DNA of 43,109 nucleotides from Nitrososphaerales archaeon (lineage in GTDB: Archaea > Thermoproteota > Nitrososphaeria > Nitrososphaerales > CADDZS01): NCBI GenBank assembly GCA_030041295.1, contig JASHOD010000009.1:1-43109 (forward strand), read 5' to 3'. The stretch's first letter is position 1. Every line of letters begins with the position of its first letter. The notes beneath the pieces were generated by a model. It ran no database searches, was not told where the DNA came from, and was given only the letters and a program-made list of their open reading frames with translations. This document shows positions 7,861 to 16,845 of the stretch, piece after piece. A program made the translations under genes and the position numbers.

Positions 7861-8829
7861 TTGGAAGAAACAGATCCTGCTATCAAATGGCTTCTTGAGT
7901 CAAGAGATCCTTCAATAGAATACTTTACACGCAGAGACTTGCTAGAGGTGGAAGATGATTCAAAGCTTGAGGAAATCAGGAGGAAAATACCCAGCGGGCC
8001 GAAAGTGAAATCCTTGCTCTCGGGGCAACGACCCGACGGAGGGTTTGGAGTCCATCCCTATTCTAAATGGACTGGATCACACTGGAGATTGGTCTCTCTA
8101 GTTGAACTAGGGATACCAAAGGAAAACAAGGAGGCGCGCAACGCGGCAGAAGAGGTATTAGTTTGGCTATCTAGCGCGCTTCAACACCCTGCAATTGAAG
8201 TAAAGACGCTTAAGAGGAAACACGCATCGGTGTATGGAAACCCGTTGGAGGTATTCAGCTACTTGGGCATGGCAGAGGATCCGAGAGTAAAGCTGATTGC
8301 GGATTCTTTGGTCGAATGGCAGTGGCCGGATGGCGGATGGAACTGCGATTCAAATCCGAAGGCTCATCACTCCTCGTTTTACGAAAGCTTGGCAACTTTG
8401 TGGGGGTTGACAATGTATCAGAAGGTAACGAGCGACAAGCAAGCCTCTAGGGCCGTGAGGAAAGCAACCGAGCTGTTCTTATCTCATCAATTGTTCAAAT
8501 CGCATACTACTGGAAAAATCGCGAATCCCGTTTGGCTGAAGCTACATTATCCTCTCTACTGGCATTACGATATACTTCAAGCTCTACGCGTGCTATCTGT
8601 TGCGGGTCGAATAAAAGACCCTAGGGCAAAAGAAGCTCTTGACATTATTGAATCAAAACGAACAAAAGATGGCTTTTGGAAAGCGGAAGGATATTATTGG
8701 TTCCCGATCAAGAAAGGAGATAAGAATCTGTCGTCGCGTGACGTAGTAGACTGGGGCAGAGGCGGTCCAAACCAGATGATTACTCTTAATGCCCTGCGGG
8801 TGCTGAAGGCGGCCGGTAGACTCGGATGA
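7861..8829 (+). CDS. Terpenoid-cyclase/prenyltransferase-fold (alpha-alpha toroid) protein
   Basis: 322 residues, TTG start. Repeated Trp/Gly-rich segments mark the squalene-cyclase/prenyltransferase-beta type toroid: GQRPDGGFGVHPYSKWTGSH (about residues 55-74), WQWPDGGWNCD (about 154-164) and TKDGFWKAEGYYW (about 270-282). These resemble QW-type motifs. I see no DxDD acid motif of hopene cyclases and the protein is half their length, so catalysis of triterpene cyclisation is unlikely. Similar stand-alone proteins are usually annotated as hypothetical or prenyltransferase-like. Its 3' end overlaps the convergent regulator gene by 177 bases, which is unusually long. Confidence 0.7.
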   Translation: MEETDPAIKWLLESRDPSIEYFTRRDLLEVEDDSKLEEIRRKIPSGPKVKSLLSGQRPDGGFGVHPYSKWTGSHWRLVSLVELGIPKENKEARNAAEEVLVWLSSALQHPAIEVKTLKRKHASVYGNPLEVFSYLGMAEDPRVKLIADSLVEWQWPDGGWNCDSNPKAHHSSFYESLATLWGLTMYQKVTSDKQASRAVRKATELFLSHQLFKSHTTGKIANPVWLKLHYPLYWHYDILQALRVLSVAGRIKDPRAKEALDIIESKRTKDGFWKAEGYYWFPIKKGDKNLSSRDVVDWGRGGPNQMITLNALRVLKAAGRLG

Positions 8830-9810
8830 GCGATGTAATTCGATAAGTGCGCTTGAGTACAGATTACGCGATGCCTGGTTTCGCAATAGCGGGTTTCCTT
8901 GCTTTAGATCTAGCATTTCGATTAGTTTCTCCGGGAACATGAAAGTCTCCGTCGCGATGTCTACCCTCGCGCTTGCAATACCCTGTTGCGAGTTCGCCCA
9001 CTCCAAGACTTTCGGGACTTCCGCCATTGTGGGTGCGCCGATCACCACGTTCCCGTTCTCAGGGTCTGCGAAACTACCCATGATGTAGCCAGCGTCAAAG
9101 TGCGAGATAATCTCGCGATCCACGAAGGTCTTTACTTCGCCGTTCGAGTACACGTAGGAGAGGTAAATCGGGATGATTCCAGCGATACTCGCTATGTTAA
9201 GAACTGGAAGCGGCAAAACGGTGTTATTCTTTCGCAATCTTTCGACTCGCTTCCTAACCGTCTTCGGCGCAAGTCCCAGTTCCTTTGCGACGAGTACGGA
9301 GGGCTTGCGCGCGTCATTTGACAGTGAGCGAATGATTGCTACGTCGGTCGAAGTCAGATTCTTTGTCAAACATTGGGGCATTGGCGTTCGCGACAGAGTG
9401 ATTCTTTCGGCGTTCGCAATGCGGGAAATTAGTTCGATTGTCCTGGCACGCGACTCTTCGCCGTTGTATATCACGAACAGCCTTATCGCCTTGCCATAGA
9501 AATTGACAAGCCCTGTGATTTCGTGGACTAGCTTGAGCTTTCTGATCGTATCGGGCTTGCCGGACTCTGATTGAACATCCACCATCAAGTCAGCTACTCT
9601 GTATCCGAAGAACGCGGGATTGACGAGCAGAGACCAGCGGGGCATGCATCCCGATTCCAGTAACCTCTTGTAGCGATACCTCACTGTCATGTCATCGGCG
9701 CCGAGACGCCCCGCGATAGCTCTTAGCGACAATATCACGCTAGGGTTCGAAGGAGAGACCGCTCTCTCCAAGATCAAAGATCGCAGAAGTTTCACGTCAA
9801 GCTCGTCCAT
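8653..9810 (-). CDS. Lrp/AsnC-like transcriptional regulator with two HTH regions
   Basis: 385 residues. The first HTH (LRAIAGRLGADDMTVRYRYK, about residues 29-48) and a second one (VLVAKELGLAPKTVRKRVER, about 173-192) are each followed by segments like the ligand-binding part of Lrp/AsnC proteins. A two-module architecture like this is seen in archaeal regulators. The last 59 codons or so (below 8829) run antisense through the cyclase-like gene and have no regulator-like character, so the natural C-terminus may be shorter or the overlap genuine. The gene starts 123 bases from the divergent VOC gene at 9934, which makes that gene a candidate target. The effector is unknown. Confidence 0.72.
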   Translation of the reverse strand: MDELDVKLLRSLILERAVSPSNPSVILSLRAIAGRLGADDMTVRYRYKRLLESGCMPRWSLLVNPAFFGYRVADLMVDVQSESGKPDTIRKLKLVHEITGLVNFYGKAIRLFVIYNGEESRARTIELISRIANAERITLSRTPMPQCLTKNLTSTDVAIIRSLSNDARKPSVLVAKELGLAPKTVRKRVERLRKNNTVLPLPVLNIASIAGIIPIYLSYVYSNGEVKTFVDREIISHFDAGYIMGSFADPENGNVVIGAPTMAEVPKVLEWANSQQGIASARVDIATETFMFPEKLIEMLDLKQGNPLLRNQASRNLYSSALIELHRSSESTGRLQHPQGIKSNHLVWTASAPVYYVTRRQILISFLDREPIISFRFPKAIFCSF

Positions 9811-9933
9811 GATAGTTAACTCTCCCCTTGAGGATTCACAACAAAGATATTCGTCCTATTTATTCGTGGCTTCCCTTTTTTGTAATTTGTTTAGGCAAGG
9901 GTTGAAGTATCAAACAGCCCTACTACGAAGGGC

Positions 9934-10335
9934 ATGAACGCCAAGATAACCCATGTATCACTAGCCATGAAGGACAAGGACGAAGCAGTGGAATTTTATA
10001 CCAAGAAGGTTGGTTTCGAAAAGAAGCCCGACTTTAATCCTCCAGGGGGTGAAAGATGGGTGACAGTAGGGCCCAGAGGGCAGGACTTGGAACTAACGCT
10101 TTGGCAAGCAGGTTCAGCCGATCCCGATGGCTTGGGCAGCAACTGGAGGCCTGGCAGCATCCCTCCGATAATAATGGGAGTAGACGACTGCCGAAAGATT
10201 TCCGCCGACCTGAAATCTCGCGGAGTGCAATTCAAACGAGAGCCAACGGAGAATCCCTACGCGATATCCGCGGTTTTTGTCGACCCCAACGGGAATTCCT
10301 TCCAGATCAACCAGTTCCCTCAAAGGAGATCTTGA
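9934..10335 (+). CDS. VOC-family (glyoxalase/bleomycin-resistance-like) protein
   Basis: 133 residues. The start ITHVSLAMKDKDEAVEFYTK and the end VFVDPNGNSFQI are the two hallmark ends of a paired beta-alpha-beta-beta-beta VOC domain. Metal-ligand positions seem to be present: a His in ITHVS, a Glu in LELTLW and a terminal position near the DPNGN block. The substrate cannot be told. It probably begins an operon with the AhpD-like gene (8 bases downstream) and the DUF1801 gene, a small group that would fit detoxification or stress. It is divergent from the Lrp-like regulator. Confidence 0.88.
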   Translation: MNAKITHVSLAMKDKDEAVEFYTKKVGFEKKPDFNPPGGERWVTVGPRGQDLELTLWQAGSADPDGLGSNWRPGSIPPIIMGVDDCRKISADLKSRGVQFKREPTENPYAISAVFVDPNGNSFQINQFPQRRS

Positions 10336-10342
10336 CCGTCGC

Positions 10343-10948
10343 ATGTCAGAAAAAGCAGATACAGTTCTGGATTTCGATGTGCCGTTCCTTCAGCCGATTG
10401 ATGAACCTAGCGATCCAGAAATAAAACAAGCTTTTCAAAATATGAAACAATACTTTGGGAAGGTGATGATGCCTGCAAGGGTGTTCAACTCGCGCATGCC
10501 TCCCGAGTTTCTCCACTTTTACACGCAGATCTCAATGCTAGATCAAAAACTCGAACTGCCAAAAGAAACGGCGATGTTGATTCGCCAGCAGGTTGCCCGC
10601 ATAAATATCTGCCTGTTCTGCATAGATTCGAATCGCGCAGCAACAATTTGGGCTTCGATGAATCAGGCGAAATTTGACGCCCTAGATCGATACCAAACAA
10701 GTCCTATGTTCAACGAAGCAGAGAGGGTCGCACTGGATTTTGTCACAACACTAGCGAGGGAGAAGAAAGTAGATCCAAAAGTCTTTTCAAAACTCCAGAA
10801 GCACTATTCGGAACGACAGATATGCGAAATTGTCTATCTGGTTGCAAGCGAGCACTTATACAACATGACGAACATAGGTTTGAATATCCATTCTGATATG
10901 CTCAGCAGCATCGCTCTGAAGAAAGAACAAGGAGGAACAGGAAAATGA
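10343..10948 (+). CDS. Carboxymuconolactone decarboxylase/AhpD-like protein
   Basis: 201 residues from the ATG at 10343, preceded by AAAGGAG at about 10322. An earlier in-frame start at 10277 would overlap the VOC gene and adds only unrelated residues. The region ETAMLIRQQVARINICLFCI is the CMD/AhpD core with the CXXC pair (CLFC) that gives thiol-disulfide or peroxidase-adaptor activity, followed by an acidic helix and FNEAERVALDF. A second conserved block, YSERQICEIVYLVASEH, ends the domain. It overlaps the next gene by four bases (ATGA), so translation is probably coupled. A role in peroxide or thiol stress is likely by family. Confidence 0.85.
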   Translation: MSEKADTVLDFDVPFLQPIDEPSDPEIKQAFQNMKQYFGKVMMPARVFNSRMPPEFLHFYTQISMLDQKLELPKETAMLIRQQVARINICLFCIDSNRAATIWASMNQAKFDALDRYQTSPMFNEAERVALDFVTTLAREKKVDPKVFSKLQKHYSERQICEIVYLVASEHLYNMTNIGLNIHSDMLSSIALKKEQGGTGK

Positions 10949-11394
10949 TGAAAGGAAGTCGTTCTGCTAAACCTCGAAAAGTTACGCAGGAATCAGCTCA
11001 AACAAGCTCGTCCTCTGCCTCTCAGGAGATTGACGAGAAGATCGCGGAGCTTGGTGATTGGCGAGGCAAGACATTTGCAAAGTTGCGCCAGCTTATCAAA
11101 GAAGCGGATCCGGAGATCGAAGAACAGGTAAAGTGGAGGAAACGCAGCAATCCTGCTGGAGTCCCCGTCTGGTATCATGACGGAGGCATATGTACAGGTG
11201 AGATTTACAAGGATCACATAAAGTTGACCTTCTTCAAGGGCGCTTCGCTCGAGGACCCCTCACAGCTATTCACTCAGCCAGGGTCGCTCAGGCAAGCGAT
11301 CGACTTTCACGAAGGTGGCAAGATCGACGAGAAAGCCTTCAAGGCTTTGGTTCGTTCCGCCGTCGCATTGAACAGTTCTTCCAAACGCGAATAA
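10945..11394 (+). CDS. DUF1801 (YdhG-like) protein
   Basis: 149 residues. A Ser-rich N-terminal 30 residues precede a DUF1801 domain: AKLRQLIKEADPEIEEQVKW at about residues 46-65, a HDGGICTGEIYKDHIKLTFF block at about 75-94 and a C-terminal LRQAIDFHEGGKIDEKAFKA. The family is a small single-domain protein of unknown biochemical role. The start codon overlaps the stop of the AhpD-like gene (ATGATGA), so the three genes from 9934 probably form one transcript. Confidence 0.82.
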   Translation: MMKGSRSAKPRKVTQESAQTSSSSASQEIDEKIAELGDWRGKTFAKLRQLIKEADPEIEEQVKWRKRSNPAGVPVWYHDGGICTGEIYKDHIKLTFFKGASLEDPSQLFTQPGSLRQAIDFHEGGKIDEKAFKALVRSAVALNSSSKRE

Positions 11395-11604
11395 TTGGAA
11401 AAAGAGCTGTGCGTATCCCCTTTTCTGAAATTTCCATCTATATCGATTGATAGCAGAAAGATTGTACAGTTAAAACGGGAAATTTCCGCCCGATGTCAGA
11501 AGGTCACAGGTGAATCAATAGTGCCCTCATTTTGGAAGTGCGTATTGTCCGCTATATCTTCTATATTGAAAAGTCCTTAATGCAAGACGAAACCAGATAA
11601 AGAT

Positions 11605-13530
11605 GTGAGGTCAAAAGAAAAATTGACCCAAGAAAATTCGCCAGTGCAGCTGAAAAGTGTAGGCGAGGAGAAAATGAATGTTGCTACAACTAGCGATGAA
11701 TCCGGTCTTTCTTTGGACAAGAAAATATCTGTGTTGTACTCCGAAGTCGTAAGTAAGACTGAAAAAGCTCGAGAGAAATTTCCCGTCAAAAAGAAAGATA
11801 GCGAATTCAGTCGAGATAACCTTCTCGCTTACCTCGCCCTAAGAGACAAGGATCTTTCTTCTTTACAAATGGCGCTCGCAAACGAAGGGTTGTCCTCCCT
11901 AGGACGATTGGAAGGAAACGTATTGAGCAATATTGAACGAGTAATGGCGCATCTGGAACTCACACCAAAAGAAACTGTACTTTCAAAGCCTACATCTCAA
12001 TTCGCGTATTCGACACTTGAAGGCCGCAGCCGGGCGCTACTCGGAAGACCTCGCGATGGTAGAAGAACGAGGATCATGGTAACTTTGGACCCCGCAACTA
12101 TGTATCAGCCAGAACTTTTGGAGCAGTTACTTATTTCTGGGATGGACATAGCTCGGATAAACTGCGCCCACGACACCCCGACTGAGTGGCTAATGCTGAT
12201 CAATGCAATCCGGACGGCGGAGGATAGGCTGATTCAGCGGGGAAAGGGAATTGGACGAACCTGCAGGATTCTTATGGATCTCGCCGGTCCAAAGATCAGG
12301 ACAGGTGAACTTTCGCTTGAATCTCGACCTCTCAAACTTGCCGTGCCCAAAGATCCTTTTGGAAATCCATCTAGGATGCTCGAGGGTACTCTGGATTGCG
12401 AAGCCGGGCAATCCGAAAAACTGAGCCTCACTGGAATGATGCAGAGCTTCACGATTGCCCTCAAGAATCAGTCCTCGCTTTCCTCTCTTAATCTAGGTGA
12501 GAGACTGCGTTTTACAGATTCAAGAGGCAGGACGAGATTCTTCGTCTTATTGGAAAAACTAACTCCGACTAAAGCGAGAGTGGGCCTCTCTCGGACTGCA
12601 TTCATCGAAGAAGGCATTCAGATCAAATCAGAAAGCGGGCACATTCTTAGTACAGGACCTGTAAAACCGCAACCAGCCGAGATCATGGTGAAGGTAAAGG
12701 ATACGATTCGATTATACAGAGATCCAAAGAAGCTCGGGAAGCCTGCGTCAAAGGATGAACCAGCTTCTATATCTTGCAGTCTACCTGAAGCTCTCAAAAA
12801 TGTTAAGATCGGAGATTCAATTTTCATTGACGACGGCAAAATTGGCGGTAAAGTTCTGGCAGCGAACCCTGATTTTCTCGAGATAGAGATTACTTCACCT
12901 ACAGACAGCGTTGCAGTAATTAAGCCAGAGAAGGGAATTAATCTCCCAGAATCAGAGAACGACCTGCGAGCCCTGACCGAGGAAGACATTCAGAATCTTG
13001 AATTCATAGTCCAGCATGCGACTGCCGTCGGCTTGTCTTTTGTTCATAGATCACAAGATATTCTGGATTTGGAAAAAGCTCTCTCAAAACTCGGGCACGA
13101 AGATTTTGGAATAGTCGCAAAAATAGAAACAAAGGAGGCCATTCACAACCTTGCTGAAATTATTCTCACGGGCTTGGACCTAGCAAGATTTGGAGTACTT
13201 ATCGCGAGAGGGGATTTGGCAGTCGAGGTGGGCTTTGAGAACCTGGCCTTTGTCCAGGAAGATATCCTTTGTATGTGCGAAGCTTCCCACATGCCTGTGG
13301 TTTTTGCTACCCAAGTTCTCGAAACACTCGCAAAGAATGGCCTCCCCTCTAGAGCAGAGATAACAGATGCAGCCATGGGAATTAGGGCAGAGTGCGTGAT
13401 GCTAAATAAGGGGCCGCACATTCTTGAGGCAACAAAAACCCTTTCCGGGCTTTTGAGTGTAGAAGAAAAGCACCAGATGAAAAAGCGACAAATCTTTCGG
13501 GAATTCACAAAGCAACAGGGTATATTTTAG
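11605..13530 (+). CDS. Pyruvate-kinase-like protein with N-terminal helical extension
   Basis: 641 codons from GTG 11605. ATG 11674 (residue 24) has GGCGAGGAG directly before it and is the better start. After an N-terminal region of about 150 residues (YLALRDKDLSSLQMALANEG and LSSLGRLEGNVL), the pyruvate kinase barrel begins: RTRIMVTLDPAT, DIARINCAHD, LMDLAGPKIRTG. It ends with VAKIETKEAI, LIARGDLAVEVG, FATQVLETLA and SRAEITDAAMG. These match the K/E/D metal and phosphate sites of the family. The allosteric C-terminal domain of classical pyruvate kinase is missing. Long, C-domain-less homologues with the same N-terminus occur in bacteria, so lateral transfer is plausible. Whether it makes pyruvate and ATP or another acid is unproven. 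Confidence 0.85.
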   Translation: MRSKEKLTQENSPVQLKSVGEEKMNVATTSDESGLSLDKKISVLYSEVVSKTEKAREKFPVKKKDSEFSRDNLLAYLALRDKDLSSLQMALANEGLSSLGRLEGNVLSNIERVMAHLELTPKETVLSKPTSQFAYSTLEGRSRALLGRPRDGRRTRIMVTLDPATMYQPELLEQLLISGMDIARINCAHDTPTEWLMLINAIRTAEDRLIQRGKGIGRTCRILMDLAGPKIRTGELSLESRPLKLAVPKDPFGNPSRMLEGTLDCEAGQSEKLSLTGMMQSFTIALKNQSSLSSLNLGERLRFTDSRGRTRFFVLLEKLTPTKARVGLSRTAFIEEGIQIKSESGHILSTGPVKPQPAEIMVKVKDTIRLYRDPKKLGKPASKDEPASISCSLPEALKNVKIGDSIFIDDGKIGGKVLAANPDFLEIEITSPTDSVAVIKPEKGINLPESENDLRALTEEDIQNLEFIVQHATAVGLSFVHRSQDILDLEKALSKLGHEDFGIVAKIETKEAIHNLAEIILTGLDLARFGVLIARGDLAVEVGFENLAFVQEDILCMCEASHMPVVFATQVLETLAKNGLPSRAEITDAAMGIRAECVMLNKGPHILEATKTLSGLLSVEEKHQMKKRQIFREFTKQQGIF

Positions 13531-13753
13531 AATCGATGGAAACAGGATTTTTTCTGAGCTACTGATAGATGTCCCCTAATGATAAATGCCTCGCCAGACC
13601 CGTGAGTACTCCTCCTTTCTTCTTTTCTGTGTTGCTGAGAAATATTTCCTCGGTTTTCTACTTAATGCTGGCTTTCCATTATCTTATTGATGCGGCTTTT
13701 TCTTGGAACGATTAGTGAAGACCAATCTTCACGAAGATCAAAAGCGCGCGTGT
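13531..13753. other. Intergenic stretch without a supported gene
   Basis: AT-rich sequence after the pyruvate-kinase-like gene, with T-rich runs near 13615-13660 that could end transcription. No gene remnant is visible. Confidence 0.4.
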
Positions 13754-13950
13754 TTCTAGATTCGTAACTCAGAAAGCCTCCGGTGCCTCTAACGCTAGAA
13801 GCTTCTGAAATACGAGCTCCAAACCCACTTTGTTCTCTTTGGAGAAGACCGTTCGGCTAGCAAGTTAGCGGTGCCTCGGGAAAATATCTGTCTGATCCTA
13901 AGCAAAAGAAAAAAAGAGGTAGTCTTTCAAAATTTGAATTTTGGCAAACT
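13754..13950. repeat. Composite copy of two segments from the 40.6-42.0 kb locus
   Basis: Bases 13794-13846 match 40659-40710 (the 3' end of the unknown gene there) at about 80% by eye. Only four bases later, 13851-13950 match 41925-42020 (the leader and first five codons of the Thr-rich protein gene). In the intact locus these segments are about 1.2 kb apart. Weak similarity also extends left to about 13754 (compare 40622). The arrangement is that of an internally deleted duplicate of that locus. Confidence 0.65.
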
Positions 13951-14100
13951 TCATCTTCGTAGTTGCGCAAGGTTTCCATGCGCCACCGTCTCACGCTACG
14001 CGAATGAGTTTGTTTTTGTTGCGAGATCATTGTTGAACCGACGCCCTGCCCACTTCGACGTAGAATGGTCGACTGCACTTCGTACATCTGTAATAGGCAA

Positions 14101-14141
14101 CGTCTCGAATATTTTCTTTCTTCCCTCGAAAGATCGAGACG
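14101..14141. other. Stem-loop between remnant repeat and peptidase gene
   Basis: CGTCTCGA (14101-14108) pairs perfectly with TCGAGACG (14134-14141) around a pyrimidine-rich 25-base loop. It lies 44 bases beyond the stop of the minus-strand peptidase gene and may be involved in 3'-end formation, or may mark the edge of the GC-rich insert. Confidence 0.35.
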
Positions 14142-14184
14142 CCCGCTTGGTATTCGACGTTCCCTACCGGTGCGAACCAAAGCG

Positions 14185-14943
14185 TCAGGGTGGTCTAAAC
14201 CGTTTCCAGTGCCCCTCGGAGATGACTTCCACGTTGCCGTCGGTCACTTTTATGGCGGTCTGGTCGTCGATCGCGTACGTCGGCGCAGGTATCCTCGCGG
14301 CCCATTGTTCTGCGATGGCCATGTCTTGACGATCCGCATAGTCCACATGCGGAATAATCGCAAAATCAACCAGTCCGACTCCCTGAGCCTTGACCAGGAT
14401 CCTGCGGACTTCCCCATCGGGCGTATTGAACACGATGTCTTCCGTCGAGAGCGCTTCACCGCTGCCGCGACGCGGTTCACGGTAAGTCTCGGCAAAGGTA
14501 GAGGTTGCTGCGATGCTCCCGGCGCTCACCCCCAGATAGACCGTCTCGTTAGGCAGCGACGGCAAGACGTCTACAAGTCCGGACCGCCGCATCCAATACG
14601 ATAAGAACACTGGATCGCCGCCCCAAACCAGCAGGGCGTCGGTCTCCTGGACCGCCGGGACCCAACATTCTCGGTCGATGCTCGGCAGCACGGAGAGCTC
14701 TAGCACTCCCAACGACTTCCAACCCAATCCTGCGAAGGGACTCTTGCTCCTCCCGCAGATCGCCTCCCATGCGTGGCCAGCACCGCCAGGGTGGGGGTAT
14801 ATCGCGGTTGGAATGACGAGGGCGTTGCACTCCTCAATCGGTTTGCCTAGGAGGTCGACCAGCGCATCGCGAATACTGGCATTCGCGATGCCGGCAGAGG
14901 TGAGCAGAAGCTTCATTCTTGTCGTCAAGACCCCTCTGTGCAT
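14185..14943 (-). CDS. Peptidase E-like (S51 family) protein
   Basis: 252 codons; the second ATG (14916) gives the natural start MKLLLTSAGIAN. Conserved blocks are LLVWGGDPVFLSYWMRRSGL and, near the nucleophile, YLGVSAGSIAA, where the Ser in GVSAGS is the S51 catalytic residue. DFAIIPHVDY and APTYAIDDQTAIKV are the usual C-terminal blocks. Family members cleave Asp-X dipeptides or related alpha-aspartyl bonds; cyanophycinases are relatives. GC content and codon choice are clearly higher than in the flanking genes, which points to recent import, probably from a GC-rich bacterium. It stands alone with no operon partner. Confidence 0.85.
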   Translation of the reverse strand: MHRGVLTTRMKLLLTSAGIANASIRDALVDLLGKPIEECNALVIPTAIYPHPGGAGHAWEAICGRSKSPFAGLGWKSLGVLELSVLPSIDRECWVPAVQETDALLVWGGDPVFLSYWMRRSGLVDVLPSLPNETVYLGVSAGSIAATSTFAETYREPRRGSGEALSTEDIVFNTPDGEVRRILVKAQGVGLVDFAIIPHVDYADRQDMAIAEQWAARIPAPTYAIDDQTAIKVTDGNVEVISEGHWKRFRPP

Positions 14944-15268
14944 TCAGTAGAAACATGTTTTATTGCCAGAAATAAGCTTCTCTTCTTTGGCAAACCGAAA
15001 ATCTACCTCCGATATTTCCAGCCATATTAAAGATCAATTATCGGGTCAACTCAAACTTCGAATAATGGGCTTGAATTTATCTGACCTCGAGTAATAGATG
15101 GACTTGGCTTTGTTTAGAAAAGACAGAAGTTGAGGCGCTTGTACAGACGTTGATAACAAAGACACTTTGAAGCTCAGAGGGTAAGGATTCAGAGCTTATT
15201 TTTGCAAAGCCTCAAGCCCCAAAAAAAGAAAACTGACACTAGTCAAAGGCTATCCAATATTCTCTTTC
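14944..15268. other. Intergenic stretch without a supported gene
   Basis: AT-richer sequence upstream of the peptidase gene. I see no RNA gene, repeat or remnant in it. Confidence 0.4.
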
Positions 15269-15440
15269 TTATTCGTTGTATTCCGTTTCGGTTAGAGCTT
15301 CTGACTCGTACAGCTGTTTTAGTCTTTTGAGCCTGTCTTCTGCATCTTCTCATACAGCCGCTTCAAGCTCTCAACTATTCCTTTCTAGTTTGGTGATATT
15401 TTCGAAGTCTGATTTCAAAATCAAAATCTTAAAACGCGAG
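15269..15440 (-). pseudogene. Remnant of a SHOCT-like/coiled-coil protein with two in-frame stops
   Basis: On the minus strand a frame ending at TAA 15269-15271 reads KSDFENITKLERNS, TGA, ELEAAV, TGA, EDAEDRLKRLKQLYESEALT, ETEYNE. The last part resembles the short SHOCT-type ending (two Leu-rich turns, then ALTETEY). Both internal stops are TGA. Heptad-like Leu spacing suggests a coiled coil. No parent gene was seen in the window. Confidence 0.5.
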
Positions 15441-15524
15441 ATATTATGGCATAATGGCATTCATTTTCCTTTGCTTGTTGGTTTGGCTTGATAAGAACTT
15501 CTCTTTTTGACAAGAAGTTGAAGG

Positions 15525-16457
15525 ATGGATAGTGTGAAAAGAGAAACAATAACGGCAATGCTGGGCCGAGTGAAATTAGGCGACGCTCAACCTGTCCGAG
15601 TGATAGGTGTAATCAACACTAGCCGCGAGTGCTTCTACAAAGGGTCCGCAAAGACCCCTTCAGACCTTGTAGGGGAACTCGCGCTCAAAATGACAGAAGA
15701 AGGTGCAGACATCATAGATGTCGGAGGAATGTCAACCGCCCCTTCGAAGATTTTCAAAGATGTTTCAATTAAAGAGGAATCGAAAAGGCTCGTGATGGCA
15801 ATTCAAGCAATCAAGGGCGTTGCGCCGTCGATACCTATTTCTGTAAACACGCCGAGATCCGAGTCCGCCAATTCTGCTCTTAACGAGGGAGCTTCGATTG
15901 TGAACGACGTGAGCGGCTTCAAATTTGATCCAAAGATGAAGCAAGTAGTTTCAAAATACAAAGCATCAGCAATCTTGATGGCGCACGAAATTCATGAATC
16001 GCGAGGTTCGCCAATTAATCGAATCTCACGAGCTCTTAGCGAGAGTCTCAAAATTGCAAAGTCGGCCGGGATTCAAGCGAAATCAATAGTGCTCGATCCC
16101 GGGCTAGGATTTTTCCGCAAGGAAGGAGGTGGATTCGGCTTTTCGCGGTCGAGCAAGATGCCTTGGTACGTCTGGGACAGTATTGTAATCAGAGAACTGA
16201 GTGACCTTCGTGAGCTCGGACGACCGATATGCATCACAATCTCTAGGAAATCCTTCGTTGGCAAATTGCTTGGAGAAGAAAATCCCGACGAGCGATTACC
16301 CGGGTCGCTCGCCGCAACCGCGATTGCCGTTTATAACGGGGCGAACGTTGTAAGAACACACGATGTCGGGGCGACGCTCCAAGCGGTAAGAGTCGCGAGC
16401 GCGATCAGGGCCGCTGTCAATACCCCAACACGAACAGACCGAAGAGAGCCGCAATAG
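15525..16457 (+). CDS. Dihydropteroate-synthase-like pterin-binding protein
   Basis: 310 residues, ATG start with AAGGATGG around it. The TIM-barrel pterin-binding landmarks are RVIGVINTSRECFYKGS near the start, GADIIDVGGMSTAP (about residues 63-76), VNTPRSESANSALNEGASIV, NDVSGF, VLDPGLGFFRKEGG, and ISRKSFVGKLLGE near the end, all in DHPS order. In archaea such proteins act in folate or methanopterin-type pterin synthesis. The usual D-G-G and R-x-H ends are somewhat altered: the last block is VVRTHDVGAT, which still contains RTHD. Assignment to the superfamily is firm, exact substrate open. It is a single gene with no obvious operon. Confidence 0.85.
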   Translation: MDSVKRETITAMLGRVKLGDAQPVRVIGVINTSRECFYKGSAKTPSDLVGELALKMTEEGADIIDVGGMSTAPSKIFKDVSIKEESKRLVMAIQAIKGVAPSIPISVNTPRSESANSALNEGASIVNDVSGFKFDPKMKQVVSKYKASAILMAHEIHESRGSPINRISRALSESLKIAKSAGIQAKSIVLDPGLGFFRKEGGGFGFSRSSKMPWYVWDSIVIRELSDLRELGRPICITISRKSFVGKLLGEENPDERLPGSLAATAIAVYNGANVVRTHDVGATLQAVRVASAIRAAVNTPTRTDRREPQ

Positions 16458-16845
16458 TAGAAAACTTTCCTGCATCTCCAGTTCTTCTCTTTGTTTTCCG
16501 ATTGAGGGTTAATTAGTCTCTTTGTTTCATGACCTCCAGATTGCCGGCCTTCTAGGCTCTCCCTAGACACCATACGAGACATCTTACCCTCTAATCAAGA
16601 GACCGACAGCGCATACATAAGAACGAGGCATCGCGTTCGCATGGCTAAGTAATAACGCAAAGGAAAGCAGAATAGTCGTGCGTTTTCGAATATAATCGCA
16701 TAGAGTGAGTCTCCCGTTCTAGGCAAACTCGCTTTATTCGTGAGCAAATGTGTCATAGTGCAGTTCCACCTGTCCATCAGATTCATTCGCTGAAAGTAAG
16801 AACTAAGTAGACCGAAGGAAAGCAATGGTCTTGAGGTGATGAAAC
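16458..16845. other. Intergenic stretch without a supported gene
   Basis: Separates the DHPS-like gene from a GC-rich gene. Antisense open frames here have no domain. Nothing else supported. Confidence 0.4.

Noticed and set aside
13857-14604. Several open frames antisense to the peptidase E-like gene
   Set aside because: They arise from the high GC of that gene; the minus-strand frame has clear S51 motifs.
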